Positions 50,411 through 61,740 of a stretch of 64,000 nucleotides of DNA are shown piece by piece (position 1 is the first letter of the stretch; each line of letters opens with the position of its first letter). The stretch is from assembly GCA_905250025.1 (NCBI GenBank), contig CAJNOJ010000002.1, positions 124,001 through 188,000 of the forward strand, read 5' to 3'. Under the pieces are notes generated by a model. It worked only from the letters and a program-made list of their open reading frames with translations, had not been told where the DNA came from and searched no databases. Position numbers and translations under genes: made by a program. This DNA is from Adineta ricciae (taxonomy: Eukaryota > Rotifera > Eurotatoria > Adinetida > Adinetidae).

Positions 50411-52810
50411 ATGCCTCGACGAACTGAGATTAGTTTGTGTATTCTTCTGACTTTGGGATTTGTTTTTGTAATAAACACACAATATATCCCATTATGTGAA
50501 TTATCAAATGAAGTTGAAAATGATGATCAGGAGAGAACAATTGAAGAAAGCAAATCACGACGCGTACGGGCGCTGTGTGACGCAATTTATTCAGCTCGAG
50601 ATCAAATCGAGAATGAAGAGTTGGATACCATACCGGATTTTGATGTCAATCATATAAATTCAGGTAGAAGATTAGTCTTTTCTCTTCTGGAGAGATCGAA
50701 CAATGTTTGTATCTTTTGTTCTAGATGACGATGCGAATCAAATTTTGAGACGATTTCGGCGAAGTCGCTTTTCGAGCAGTCGCAGCTCGTCAAGTAGTAG
50801 TAGTAGCAGAAGTAGCAGCAGCAGCAGCAGAAGTAGCAGTAGTGGTTCGCGTTTCTTTGGTGGTGAGAGATATTTGATTGGTTTATGCCGAGTTCTTAAT
50901 CGAAATTCGTTTAGGTAGTCGATCATCGTCGTCGTCTTCATCTGGCGGATCGCGGATTTTCGGCAGTGATTATTATATTGATGTTTTTCAATCATGTTCT
51001 TCGATGTATTGTTCTGTTTAAGGTCGCAGTTCATCGTCCAGTTCTGGCAGTCGTATCTTTAGCCGAAGTAAACACAACCAGATATTCACTGTTAATTTTA
51101 ATTAGACTCTTATATTAGATAGTGGTTCGTCTTCTAGCAGCAGTAGTGGAAGTCGATTTTTCAGTCGCAGTAAAGATCTTTTGCGATTATTATAGGGGAC
51201 TAGACTCTCACACTAGGTAGTGGTACTTCATCGAGCAGTAGCGGTGGTAGTCGATGGTTTGGTCGAAGTGAATATTTTTCTCTGTTGTAATTACGAAATG
51301 TGTATTTGTTTAAGGTAGTGGTACCTCTTCGTCATCTTCAACCGGCAGTCGTGGCGGAATTTTTTCGCGTTAGTATTGTGAGCTCTTACGACGAACTTTA
51401 ACGCCTATGTGATATTCATCTAGGATCGTCATCATCATCGTCATCGTCATCTGGAGATAAGAGCCATCGCGTACGTCAAGCCATTCGCTCAATGATACGT
51501 AAACCAGCCACATCTGGTTCAGGTTGGTATTCGGTTTGAAACAATGCAGCTTGACAAATGAATTCTATTGTTGCACCTTCAATCAAAACCATTGGAAACA
51601 TTTTCAAGGAAAAATAAATTGACGTGTATAGACACATACGGAAATGGAAAATGTTTATCTTGTTTTGTTTTTAGAAATCTGTAGAGAAAAGATGTGCTAT
51701 TAAGTAATATGAAAAATGTTATTAATTGTTTTTTCTTCTTCAAGGAGTTCCAGCCACTTCTGGAGGATTATCGGGCACTGGAGGAAGTAAGCCAAGTCTC
51801 TCTGATAAGATTCGTATGTGACCGAATTTCGAATTCTCATTCCAATTTCACGAAAATGTTACGACATTCAGGTAAAATCACACACGGTAGCGGTGGTGGT
51901 AGTGGTAGCACGTTCCGTTCGTCTGGATCGGGAGGAAGCCGTTATGGATCCGGAATAAGTGGAGGCGGATTTGGTATGGGAGGTTCTGGTGGCAGTGGCG
52001 GAAATGCTTGGGTAAGTATCATCAAATCAGTTCAACTTGAAGATGCATTTGTATACTTCTTTATCAATTTAGGTTCGTACTGGAAAGAAATTTCTGCCCT
52101 ATGCTGTTCGTTTTGGTAAAAGATATTATCAACGACGAAAATATCAAAAAGGTATGTATGCTGCTGCCGGCGCTGGCGCGGGTTATTATGCAGGAAGTCG
52201 TATGAACGGCCATCATGGAAATTATTATCCAGACAGTAAGAAAAATATTCATCAGTTAATTCCCGAAAGGAAATGTCATCTTGATTGTTTTTAGATTATT
52301 ATGGATATCCTCCTGTTGTTGACAATGAGCCGGCTGAAATCGATGGCAAGCCGCCAACTGTCTTCTATTGTATACAAGAAGATCTCAATACAACATTAGT
52401 CAATCAAACATTAGATGCCGAGGGGTTTGGTGTATGTAATATATCTGGTGAACTAGTCACGTGTCCAATTGAAATCGAATGTAAGACAAGTGAAGCAGAT
52501 ACTTGTTGTGAAGGTAAATATTTTCTGAAAATCGACTGTTTTTTTTTGCTGCAAAAAGCGACATTTCAGATGAGCAAGGCGCACCAATTTGCTGCGGTGG
52601 TGCAATCCCTGATGAATACGTATCGGCATACGGTGGTTATGGTGACGATTTGTACGATGCAGCAGAGAGTTTTAACAAAATGTAACATTCATTCGATTTT
52701 CAATAATCATTTCCTTCCTGTTTTCTATTTTTCTTAGATTGAATACGATTACAGTTATATCGGCGCTTTTGGCAACCATATGTTATACTATATGGCGCCG
52801 AGAAGAATAA
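50411..52810 (+). CDS. Secreted or type I membrane protein with micro-exon-encoded Ser/Gly repeats and a Cys-rich domain
   Basis: Fourteen exons. Exon 1 (50411-50661) has a signal peptide (ISLCILLTLGFVFVINTQ) and an acidic region with two cysteines. Exons 2-9 encode Ser-rich repeats of the type SGSSSSSSGSRFFSRS, about one unit per exon (51, 45, 51, 51 and 54 bp for exons 3-7). Exon 10 (51872-52011) is Gly/Ser rich. Exon 11 (52073-52235) holds a basic KRYYQRRKYQK stretch and the Ala/Gly run MYAAAGAGAGYYAGSRM. Exon 12 (52295-52513) and exon 13 (52570-52681) carry eight cysteines, including CC pairs. Exon 14 ends with a TM helix (TITVISALLATICYTIW) and WRREE-stop. AATAAA is at about 52887. I recognise no named family; a nematode CX-module-like Cys-rich domain is possible. 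A mucin-like or matrix role is inferred from composition only. Confidence 0.75.
50915..51522 (+). repeat. Exon-intron tandem array (six symmetric exons)
   Basis: Exons 50915-50965, 51023-51067, 51119-51169, 51217-51267, 51315-51368 and 51424-51522 are all phase 1/1 and multiples of 3. They are separated by introns of 47-57 bp. The first five each encode one Ser-run unit ending in a Gly-Ser-Arg-Phe/Ile-Phe-like motif. Confidence 0.85.
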
Positions 52811-53065
52811 CTTTCATCTTTATTCATGCGTTTGCATAAAAAGAATTTCGCGTGCATTCTTTTCCTTTCCCTCACTTGCATATTCTAAATAAAGTTTCAT
52901 TAGCTAATTGTTTCTTTTTCTGTGATTATGATTCGATTATATTAGGCTGAATTTGCACAATATTTAATGAATACAACACAAAACAAACGAGAAAATTAGA
53001 GGAGCTATTCCATCCACATGTCTTCATACATTTCACTCGGTTCGAAACCATTCTTCTCTTTATTT
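52811..53065. other. Convergent 3' spacer
   Basis: Holds the 3' UTRs of the repeat protein (+, AATAAA ~52887) and of the prepropeptide gene (-, AATAAA directly after its stop at about 53059). Confidence 0.6.
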
Positions 53066-53403
53066 TTACTCAAAAGCACGTTTGTTGACAAGGGTATACG
53101 GCAAACCATATAAAGATAACAGAAAATCACTTTTGCGTTTGCTATGGACATATTCACCTTCATCGAAATCATGGTCACTTTCTTTCAAATTTCGGTAGTT
53201 GTCGGCATGTAAACGTTGCCGTTCAAATGCGGATAGATCATTGGAATACTAAAGAAAGAAGCAAAGTTTACAATCGAATGTCTGTTATTCTCTCGAATAA
53301 AACGATATCTTACTTGATTAAGTGCGCGGCCTTCAACCTGATTGCAATAAAAAACCGAGCAGAGAACCAATAAAACCATCAACGAGCAGATTACTTTTAA
53401 CAT
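53066..53403 (-). CDS. Neuropeptide-like prepropeptide, PDF-like
   Basis: Two exons, 53403-53314 and 53248-53066, separated by a 65-bp intron, encode 90 aa. Residues 1-22 are a clear signal peptide (MLKVICSLMVLLVLCSVFYC). A linker with acidic residues leads to KR at 67-68, then KSDFLLSLYGLPYTLVN, then KR and a three-residue end AFE. The dibasic-flanked 17-mer resembles arthropod pigment-dispersing factor: S-D/E-F/I-L/I-x-S-L-x-G-L-P aligns without gaps to the PDF core. As in insect PDF precursors, the single peptide sits at the C-terminal end. Unlike those, no Gly precedes the second KR, so C-terminal amidation is not predicted. PDF peptides signal through class B GPCRs in neurons. The family call rests on one short motif; another peptide family is possible. 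Confidence 0.6.
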
Positions 53404-56375
53404 ATTGGAAATAATGGATTAAGTATGAAAATAAATGTTCCTGAAAGAAAAGCGATACGATCATGTTAACTGCTTACAAAATGAACCCGCGAAAAGTCTC
53501 ATAAAGTAACATACAAATGATTAAACATCACTGATTTATATACAAGGGAGAAAACTCATTCTAGGAGGCCTCGTTTTTTCTCATGTCAGCGCTTTTTGAT
53601 GCCGAAAACAAAATGATTTTCGGCTGTGATGCTCTTACACTTACTAATCTTTTCCTTTGAAACGATAATTATGTACAAAACTCGGAATAGTCGGTGTGCT
53701 TTATATTCAGACTTTGAACCTATTCTATCTAATCAAAGTGGATCGATCTGACAGTAATAAACGAACTTCCTCATTACTATGAATTAAATTCACAAAATGA
53801 CGTCTAGGAAAGTCATATACCTATGAGTATTATCGTCGTTGTCTGAACTTAAGAACGAGGGGTTTTAATGAGAAAATATATGACTAGGTTGGACTTATAT
53901 ATACATGTTGAGTCGAAGGAGAAAGGAGTGGGTGAGGCAAATAGATAGAGATAAAGGGAGAGTGGGAAAATTGTAGATTATTCACTCTGATGCTTTACTT
54001 TAATGTCATTTAAATGCAATTATGAAGTTCTGTCAGGTCTTTCCATTTCGAACGCATCATTAAAGTTCATGTTAATGGAAATGAAGAAACTAGGCAAGAT
54101 AAAAAATAATGATTTCATACTCTCGTCGCTTCCTTGCTCATCTAACTCGAAGAGAAGAAGCTTCTGGGTGATGACTTCTAACACACAAATGTTCGTTTTT
54201 CTTCACGCAAAAACAACAAATATCATTGTTAAATTAGTTCTAAACCTGGAGATGTCAAGAGGTTTCTATTGAGAGTAAAGTAATAGGAGAGGATTAAAGT
54301 TCTGCAAAAAGGACACGAAAAGATCGTCATGCTAATGTTTTCCTTGCTTAACTTATTTATGAATGAATCTAAGGAAATTGTCGAAAGATCATGTTCAGGT
54401 TTAGCGAGGGTGTAGATTGACTTAGAACTTCTTATTTGCAAATTATGTTTTCTTCGAAGGTTTGATTACGAAGAAAAATAAGCCGCAAACTTAATCACGA
54501 TTATTTGTATTTACCTTCAATCTACTCTAGTCAATAGTTCGGGGAATCTTCCACCTAACATTCAGGTATTAGAATAAGTACGTCATACATGCTAATAATT
54601 ATACCCTCAGATTTCAACTGAGTACTTTCCGAACTTCAGCCAACTCTCAATGAAGAAGTATAATCAAAAGACGAGTGTCTTACTTTGAAAATGGTGAACA
54701 ATATGAATTGTAAAAGACATGCAAACATTCTGATGTTAAAAGAACCCTTGGTTACGGAACATATGCTAAAAGGAAAGTTCTACGCTATTCAAATGGTTTC
54801 ATAACTTATGAATGATGCCTATGTCAGCTTTTAAACCATTTCAGAAATACTAATATGCGGTTTACAGCTTCAAACTTATGATAGAACTAATCTGGTTCGT
54901 GTGGAAAGTACCAACGAAATATTGATCGGTGGGCTACGGTGTTCATTGTTCATATTTTGTATTCATCATTTGCATGATTGTTGTAGTTCATCGAAACATA
55001 ATTAAAATTTGTTTTTATACATCATAGACTTCTTCCGCTAACTGATATGGATTCGTGTCTGTACTATGTCATTTCTTTAAAACAGTTACTTTTGTCATCG
55101 GATGAGCGAAGCTTTCGCTCGAGCCATCTAAGCTATGACCGATATAGTCTCAATGTTAAATGTCATAATCATTTTCTTATTCACTAATACATCAAAGTGT
55201 ATTTTAGGCTCAAGGCATGACTATTTCACGGATGATTAAATGTGTTACTATTCTGAATATCATTTCGGTGTATTGCTTTGTGTATGTATTTTCATAATTA
55301 TTTGAAATTTAATTTGGCAAAACGGAATGTTCACGAGAAATAGGTGTCATATTTCGGCATTTTAAGCAAAAACATCCGTTAACAAATTCGTTCTTTCCAG
55401 CATCATTGCCATTTTGCTTATCAATGCCAAATAAATCTGCTCTACTTTTTCTGTTTTTTTTTCGCGAGATAAAAACATACTCTTCGTCTTTATTTAGTAA
55501 TTCGAAAGTGTAACATGCATTTATTTCTTGATATTCTGCAGTTTCTCATACGGATCGCACACTAATAACGCATGAATGAATCACATGAAACAACAACTAC
55601 ATTGCCAGATTTTGACTACACGTAGAAAAGCATATCAGGCACCGATTCTTTTCATAGTGTCTACAAAGAGTAGGTCTTTTGACTAGTCTATCATTTCTTT
55701 CTTTTCTTCGTTTTCTCCTTCTCTACATTTGCTTGTTTCTTCTTATGACCGACTCGCTGTTGTGTCTGCTTCCGTCGATTCGAGCTTTTTTCTTCACATA
55801 TCGTTCTCGTTGCTGATGTTATACTAAACGCGAGGAGTGTGCTTGTCTTACTGTCGACGACGAAACTGGCGGGGTTCGCTAAAAAATTGACAGAACGCAA
55901 AAGAGAAAAAGAAAAGAAAGTGCACGTCTATCGACCAATTATACCCTTGCACATACACATTTCATTGTTAACATCGTCGTTTTCTTTTTTTCCTCTCCCT
56001 CTCCTTCTCCGTGTTACCGGCTGGTGGAAACTTAACCAAGCTGTGCGCCAATAGTGAAAATCTCGCTCTAGTTGGACCATTTGCGACCAATGTAAGTAGC
56101 AACGAAGCTCGGGTTGGCTGTCCAATTCCCACCAGTTGAGTTTGAGACAGCGAGAAGAAAAAAAAAGAACATAACATACATTGAAAGAAAATATATAAAA
56201 TTCATAGAAGAAAATTCATGTTGCTGTTGTTGACAATGATTAAAAAGAATTCCATATCGTCACTAATGAGGTATATTCGAGATTTAAAAATCAAAGTTTA
56301 TTTTTTTTGTCTCGTATTTTCGATTGATAAAATTTTAATCGTGAGAAATTTGATTTTTTTTCAGTCCGGATAAAT
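53404..56375. other. Intergenic, 3 kb, no gene seen until NF-YA
   Basis: AT-rich and stop-filled. Short open frames here (for example around 54003-54441) show no family features. The last ~450 bp look like the NF-YA promoter and 5' UTR: a possible non-coding exon ends at 56091|gtaagt, with an acceptor ttttttttcag just before 56365. Confidence 0.5.
55935..56126 (+). promoter_or_regulatory. Four CCAAT boxes upstream of NF-YA
   Basis: CCAAT pentamers occur at 55935-55939, 56048-56052, 56087-56091 and 56122-56126, all on the plus strand, 250-440 bp upstream of the NF-YA start. CCAAT is the binding site of the NF-Y trimer. The pentamer alone is common by chance in AT-rich DNA. Confidence 0.4.
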
Positions 56376-57370
56376 ATGGATTCGTCTGGTACACAACAAA
56401 ATTCTACTGGGACGACCGGTGGAAATGTTATCGTATTGAATAATAATGATTTTCTGCAACAACGAACGAGTCTTGGGAATGGACAACAGGTATTGCTGAT
56501 GAAATAAGTAGGTTGGCATTTAATTGATTATTTCGGTTTTATTTAGATTATTCTTAAAGCAAATACATCACCGACAGCTAATACAACAACGACGGCACTA
56601 CCACAAGGACAAATTCTTCAAACAGCTGATGGCCAGTTGATTATTTTACAAAGTGCTGAACAGCCACAACAACAGCAAACACAATACGTTCAAGTTGGTG
56701 GACAAAGTAAGTCTAGACACGATTAAACGATTTGATTTATTTTAATCTTTTTCATCGTGTATAGTTTTACAATTGAGTAATGTTCAAACAACACAACAAC
56801 CACAAACGATAACTATTCCAGCTGGTGCTCTTCAACTTGGTGGTAATGGACAACAAATTGTACAATTAGCCACACCAACAAAAACTCAAACTGCAACGAC
56901 GGCCAATTCACAAAATGGAACTATTATCATGGTAAAAGCATGGCGAAGATCAGATCGTCTTATTGTTTGTATGTTCATTTTAGATGGTGCCAGGCAATTC
57001 CGGACAATTGCAAGCTGTTCAAATGCAACAAAATAGCTTGACGACAGCAGCTGCAGCGGCAGCAACTTCAGCTCAGACAACTGTAGCATCCGAGCCCACA
57101 GAAGAAGAACCATTGTATGTGAATGCTAAGCAATATAATCGAATATTGAAACGACGTGCTGCTCGTGCTAAACTCGAAGCAGAAGGACGAATTCCACGCG
57201 AACGTAAAGTATGTTCAGAACGGGTTGTTCTCTCGTTTGAAAATCTTATCGATATCGTCGGATTTTTCATTTAGCGTAAATTTCTACACGAGTCCCGCCA
57301 TCGACATGCAATGAATCGTGTTCGTGGTGCCGGTGGTCGTTTTGCTCCAGGATCGAAACAGAAGGCCTAA
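56376..57370 (+). CDS. NFYA: Nuclear transcription factor Y subunit alpha
   Basis: Five coding exons. The N-terminal two thirds are Gln/Thr-rich with hydrophobic patches (QILQTADGQLIILQSAEQ; QTITIPAGALQLGG), the usual NF-YA activation domain. The conserved core begins EEPLYVNAKQYNRILKRR, the A1 helix that contacts NF-YB/NF-YC, and continues RAKLEAEGRIPRERK, then RKFLHESRHRHAMNRVRG, the A2 helix that reads CCAAT. Most vertebrate proteins have His where QYNRI has Asn. It ends SKQKA-stop, shorter than the human C-terminus. The trimer binds CCAAT boxes in promoters. Confidence 0.95.
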
Positions 57371-58620
57371 GAACAACATCGAAGTAATTCTTAAACGATT
57401 CTTGAAATTTTCATGTCATTCATTCTCTTTTTTCATGTGTGTCCGTGTTTATGAATTTTTCTTTTGTTTTCGCTGTTTGTCTGCCTGATTGCGCCTGTGT
57501 TGTGTATATTGTAAAGTCAGACAAGCGAAATGAGTAGATGATATCTATTGATGAAATCGCGTTTTGTTTCCTTCTCATTTTGTAGGCATCGAAAATGACT
57601 GCATTGAGAAGAGGAAAACAAAGAAGTAACAGGCCCAAGAAATTTGTTGTTTGTTTTCTTTTTTCATTGATTCGCTTTCCTCGTTTTTGTCGTTTTGTCG
57701 ATATTTTTTGTTGCTGAAACAGAAACAAAGTAAACAAGAATAAAAGTATATACATAAGCAAAACAAATTAGTCGTTAGAAGGTTATCGACAAATTTCGAT
57801 CTGCTAATAATGCGTTATGAAATGCAATGCGTAGAAAAGGTTATTGATATTTATTCAATTGAGAGGACCTGAAGTTCTTTTTATATGTAAATGGGCAATG
57901 AAAAAGTATGGGTATTCATTTACTGGAAAAATGTACATCGAAGTCATAAAAATTTTCACGAGTCACTTCGGGGTGTACATACTGCAAGGCAGTAACGATA
58001 TTTCCGTGTTGTTTTACTTTCCTTTGATGTTAAATAAGCACAGGTGATAAACTACAGAAATAAAATATTTGCTTTGTTCTCGTACTTTTCCATTTATAAA
58101 TCAAAACAGGTTTGTACTTCGCTTCTATGTACCCAAGTACATTTTTTCGAGTAAATAAAGCGTCATTCATTATTAATTAAATTTAAACATCAAATAGGTC
58201 CATTGGCGTCACCTAAACATAACGAACTATTCGCTCGAATCATTTGTGTACCTGGTATCACTTGTCAAGTGGGCCTAATTCGACCTTTACCTTTTACCCG
58301 TTCTCGTACTCGGGTGTCTTATCACAAACATACTTCATATTGGCCGGCAAGATTTTGTTTTAACAGATTATTTATTATTTGTTTCTGTAAGAAAAACTTC
58401 GATAGACACTAACTGAATATGAAATGAAAACAAGACAGGAAAAATGACTTCATTTGTAAGAAAGCTGACGGGTTAAACAAATCTTATATATGACTTAAGT
58501 AATGGTTACATATCATATCTGACATATGTAAAAGAAAAACAGAAGAAAGAAATAGATGAGTGAAACTTTTTACAAAACAAAAAAAATTGATTGTTGATTG
58601 AATTGAAAATTTGGAGAATG
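57371..58620. other. Intergenic, no gene seen
   Basis: 1.25 kb holding the NF-YA 3' UTR (AATAAA at ~57740). A slightly more GC-rich patch at about 58200-58340 has an open frame without recognisable features; it could be a decayed element fragment. Confidence 0.5.
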
Positions 58621-60213
58621 TTATCGACGTGCATGAGATTGAAGGCGACGTAATTCTGATGTCTTAGTTTGATGTACGGGTTTATGGATACATGAACGTT
58701 TGGAATGAATCTAAGTCGAGAAATTTTTATAAGAAAATTTCGTTTAAAAACAGACTTACTTTTTCTTGTTGAAGAATATCTGTGATTGGTTTTTTATTTG
58801 AACGAATGCAGAGATTTTTTTCACTTTTTTTGTTTATTTCGATCTCGACTGAGCGTACTGATGATGCATTACTACTGCTATAAGTTTGACTCGTTGGCGA
58901 AGGTCGACGAGGATTACTTCGAGTATCTTCTTCCTCTTCATCATCATTATTCAAATATCGAGGATTAACTAAACGAGAACAAGATTTCTCATCCCACAAT
59001 GCTACTCGAAAGATCCAAATTCTTACATGATGGTAAAACTTGAGCAATCAGATTGCGTAGGAGTGCTTCTCCCGCTTTTTTATCATAATGTTCGTCATCA
59101 TCATCAGTCATATCCGTATTACTATTACCATTCATTGGATCATCATTCTCTTCATCACATCGATGTTTCTTTTTTATCGTTATCGAACGTGTTGTTGACA
59201 AAGAGGCGTTCGAAAGCGAGCGTTTCGGTGCTGAACCCATTGGTAATAAACTATCGTAGCCACTCTCTTGCATCGCTGATGAAGGAATTGTTATATCATG
59301 CGATGATAAACCGTGACTCGAAGAATCTTCGCGCATTGTCTAGTGATGAATATGAAACAAATGATTGTATCACCAAAAGAAAAGAAAGATGAACTATTAC
59401 TTGGTCATTCATTGATGATGATGCAACTTTCGTATCATTTTGATAATCATCATCATGAACTTTCGACGAAGAATCTGATGTACTTGTCAACGACATGTGA
59501 TGATGGGGTAGACGTTGTCGAATAAGTTCGAATAGTAATCGTTTACCATTTTGATCTTCATCTTCATCATCGTCGTCGTCATCGTCATCGTCAGTTGTTG
59601 TTGTTGTTGTTGTATGGCTCATGTTAATTGATGAACGCTGCCGTTCTTTTTGTTCATGTAAACTTTCTTCATTGATAACACTTAAGTTATGTTTCAAATT
59701 TCTCAAATCGTGAAAATTCGATGATGATGATGAAGACGGTGGTGGTGGCAAAGTCAATGAACTCAGTGATGAATGAATCGAATTATTATCATCATCATCA
59801 TCGTCTCCATCACCATCGTAGCATACTCTCAGTGGTGACGTCGCATAATTTCGTATACTGTCAACATCGTTATCATCGTACGTACATTTCTCTAAACGTT
59901 CGATAACTGTGATTCCAGTTGATCGAGTGCTATTTAAAGGCTGCAAGGATGTTCGTTGTTGATCATTGTCAATATCATCATCACAACCACGTGGTGGAGA
60001 ATCTGGAATATCACTTGGCGATAAAATTCCTGATGGATTGGTGCTGTGTTCAGATGTATATGTTGAATTGTGTGAATGGAAGTTAACATTGAAACTGGAT
60101 AAGGTTTCCATCGATGAATCACGTGAAAACATGAGTGGCGACGAATAAGCAGATGAATAAATGGAATCTTTCAAATATAGATCGTGTAGAATTGTTTGTT
60201 TATCGATGGACAT
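58621..60213 (-). CDS. Unrecognised acidic, Ser-rich protein with poly-Asp tracts
   Basis: Four exons, 60213-59401, 59339-59027, 58968-58760 and 58710-58621, encode ~475 aa of mostly disordered sequence. Short conserved-looking motifs are NPSGILSPSDIPDSPPR (residues ~60-76), MQESGYDSLLPMG, and the basic C-terminus KPITDILQQEK ... SELRRLQSHARR. Poly-Asp runs of seven and about ten residues, a PPPP run and a seven-Thr run are encoded by near-pure trinucleotide repeats (about 59560-59615 and 59790-59815). There is no signal peptide or TM. The Ser-Pro motifs and basic KKKHR patch suggest a nuclear, phosphorylated regulator, but I cannot assign a family. Confidence 0.7.
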
Positions 60214-60687
60214 TACTTCTTCAGCATGTTTTCGAGTAAAATTTATTTATCTTAATTCAACATCAATGATATGTTCTAAAAAGCAAAAAAGACATAGGAT
60301 TGTATTCTAGCATATCGTTCGAGCTTTATCATTCGTCTTCCAAGTAAAGTTTAGGACTGTCACTTGCTAGGTAATGATCACTAGAGAACTAGAATGATGT
60401 TTGATGTCGCTATTGTTATTGGATTTTTCTTCTTTTCGGTGTTATAAATAAAAATAAAACGCATTCACATGAACACAGACATTTTACTGCTGCTACAGTT
60501 GGAGAGAAAGAGAAAACAAACGAAATTGTACTAGAAGAGTGTAAAAGAAGAAGATGATGTTAAAGGAATCTACGTTCTTTTTCGCTGAAAGCGAGAAAAA
60601 AATGTGTAAAGAGGAGGTGGATGGAAAGTGGAGGATAGTCTGGTTGAGATGACTTTGTGTGTAATATTTCATCTACATGGATTTGTC
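60214..60687. other. Spacer between two minus-strand genes
   Basis: 474 bp; AATAAA-like signals for the translocase transcript lie on the minus strand near 60450. No gene seen. Confidence 0.5.
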
Positions 60688-61740
60688 TTAACCACCGCTG
60701 GTATCGACTTTGACACCAGTGTAAACTTGTACTAGTTTATCGAAACCAGCCAAGACACCAGCACCGGCGATACCTCTGAGAATATTGGCACCGGCTCCTT
60801 TGAATAATGAAATAACACCTTCAGCGCGGATGATCTGGAACATGCAGTCCAATGATCCTTTGTATTTAACAGCTTGGCCTGATGTCATCATCATACGTCG
60901 TCGAATAGTATCGACTGGATATGAGATAAGACCTGATGTGACTGTGACACCATAACCAAGTAAAAATGAAAGGAGAAGACCGGCATCGGGTCCAAGTAAG
61001 ATTGGTTTCAAAGTATCATAGAAACCGAAGTAACAACCACGATAGATAATGATACCGACACATGAAATGACGAAACCACGATAGAGACCAGCAATACCGT
61101 CGGTGGCCATTGTCTTTCTGTAGACATCAATAAGACCGTTGTATTTACGTTCACCTCCACCTTTCTTCGTGCTCTTGACGTCATTTGCCAAACGTGTACG
61201 GGCGTAATCAAGTGAGTAGACGAAGCACAAGGACAATGCACCAGCAACACCACCACTTGCAATGTTCTTGGCAAAATTGATCATATAAGGATCATTTTTG
61301 TTTTGTTTGAACATTGCTTTTATTTTGTCTTTGAAAGCAAAGTTCAAAGCCTAGAATATAAACATCAACCAATGACTTTCTTCATCAACAAACAACCCGT
61401 TGACGTCAAACCTGGGTAGGAAAATATCGAAGACAGTTGGCCAAATTGCCTCGCCAGAATGGAATAAGGCCTTCGGTTCTGAATGTTCGAGCGGTACAAT
61501 CAATAACACCTTTGTATGGTTCGGTGATGATACCTTGTTTAAGCATTTCCCCTTGATTTTGGACGAGCAATTTTACCCGTTCGATGGGTGCAGCTGCTGT
61601 TTTCGAAACGACAGCAGCAACGCCACTGAGGGCAAAATTTTCGATGAAGCTCAATTTGGGTTTCTCTTTCTAAATAATTAAATATCGAAATAGATTCCTA
61701 ATTAACATACTCTTATCATCAGTTCACTTACCACTGCCAT
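60688..61740 (-). CDS. ADP/ATP translocase (mitochondrial carrier)
   Basis: Three exons, 61740-61732 (just MAV), 61669-61412 and 61350-60688, encode ~309 aa. Three carrier repeats are visible, with [28 protein letters not shown] and [12 protein letters not shown] as the Px(D/E)xx(K/R) signatures. RRRMMM is the diagnostic ADP/ATP carrier hexapeptide. [24 protein letters not shown] is the typical first-repeat matrix region, interrupted here by an intron after PTQ. It exchanges matrix ATP for cytosolic ADP across the inner membrane (SLC25A4/5/6 orthologue). The 9-nt first coding exon is unusual. Confidence 0.96.

Noticed and set aside
55094..55120. Short hairpin-forming palindrome (GAGCGAA...TTCGCTC)
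   Set aside because: Only 7-bp arms in a non-coding spacer; expected by chance and not followed by any RNA-like structure.
58203..58412. Open frame in a GC-richer patch downstream of NF-YA
   Set aside because: No motif, no splice context and no start context; possibly a decayed element but not supportable.
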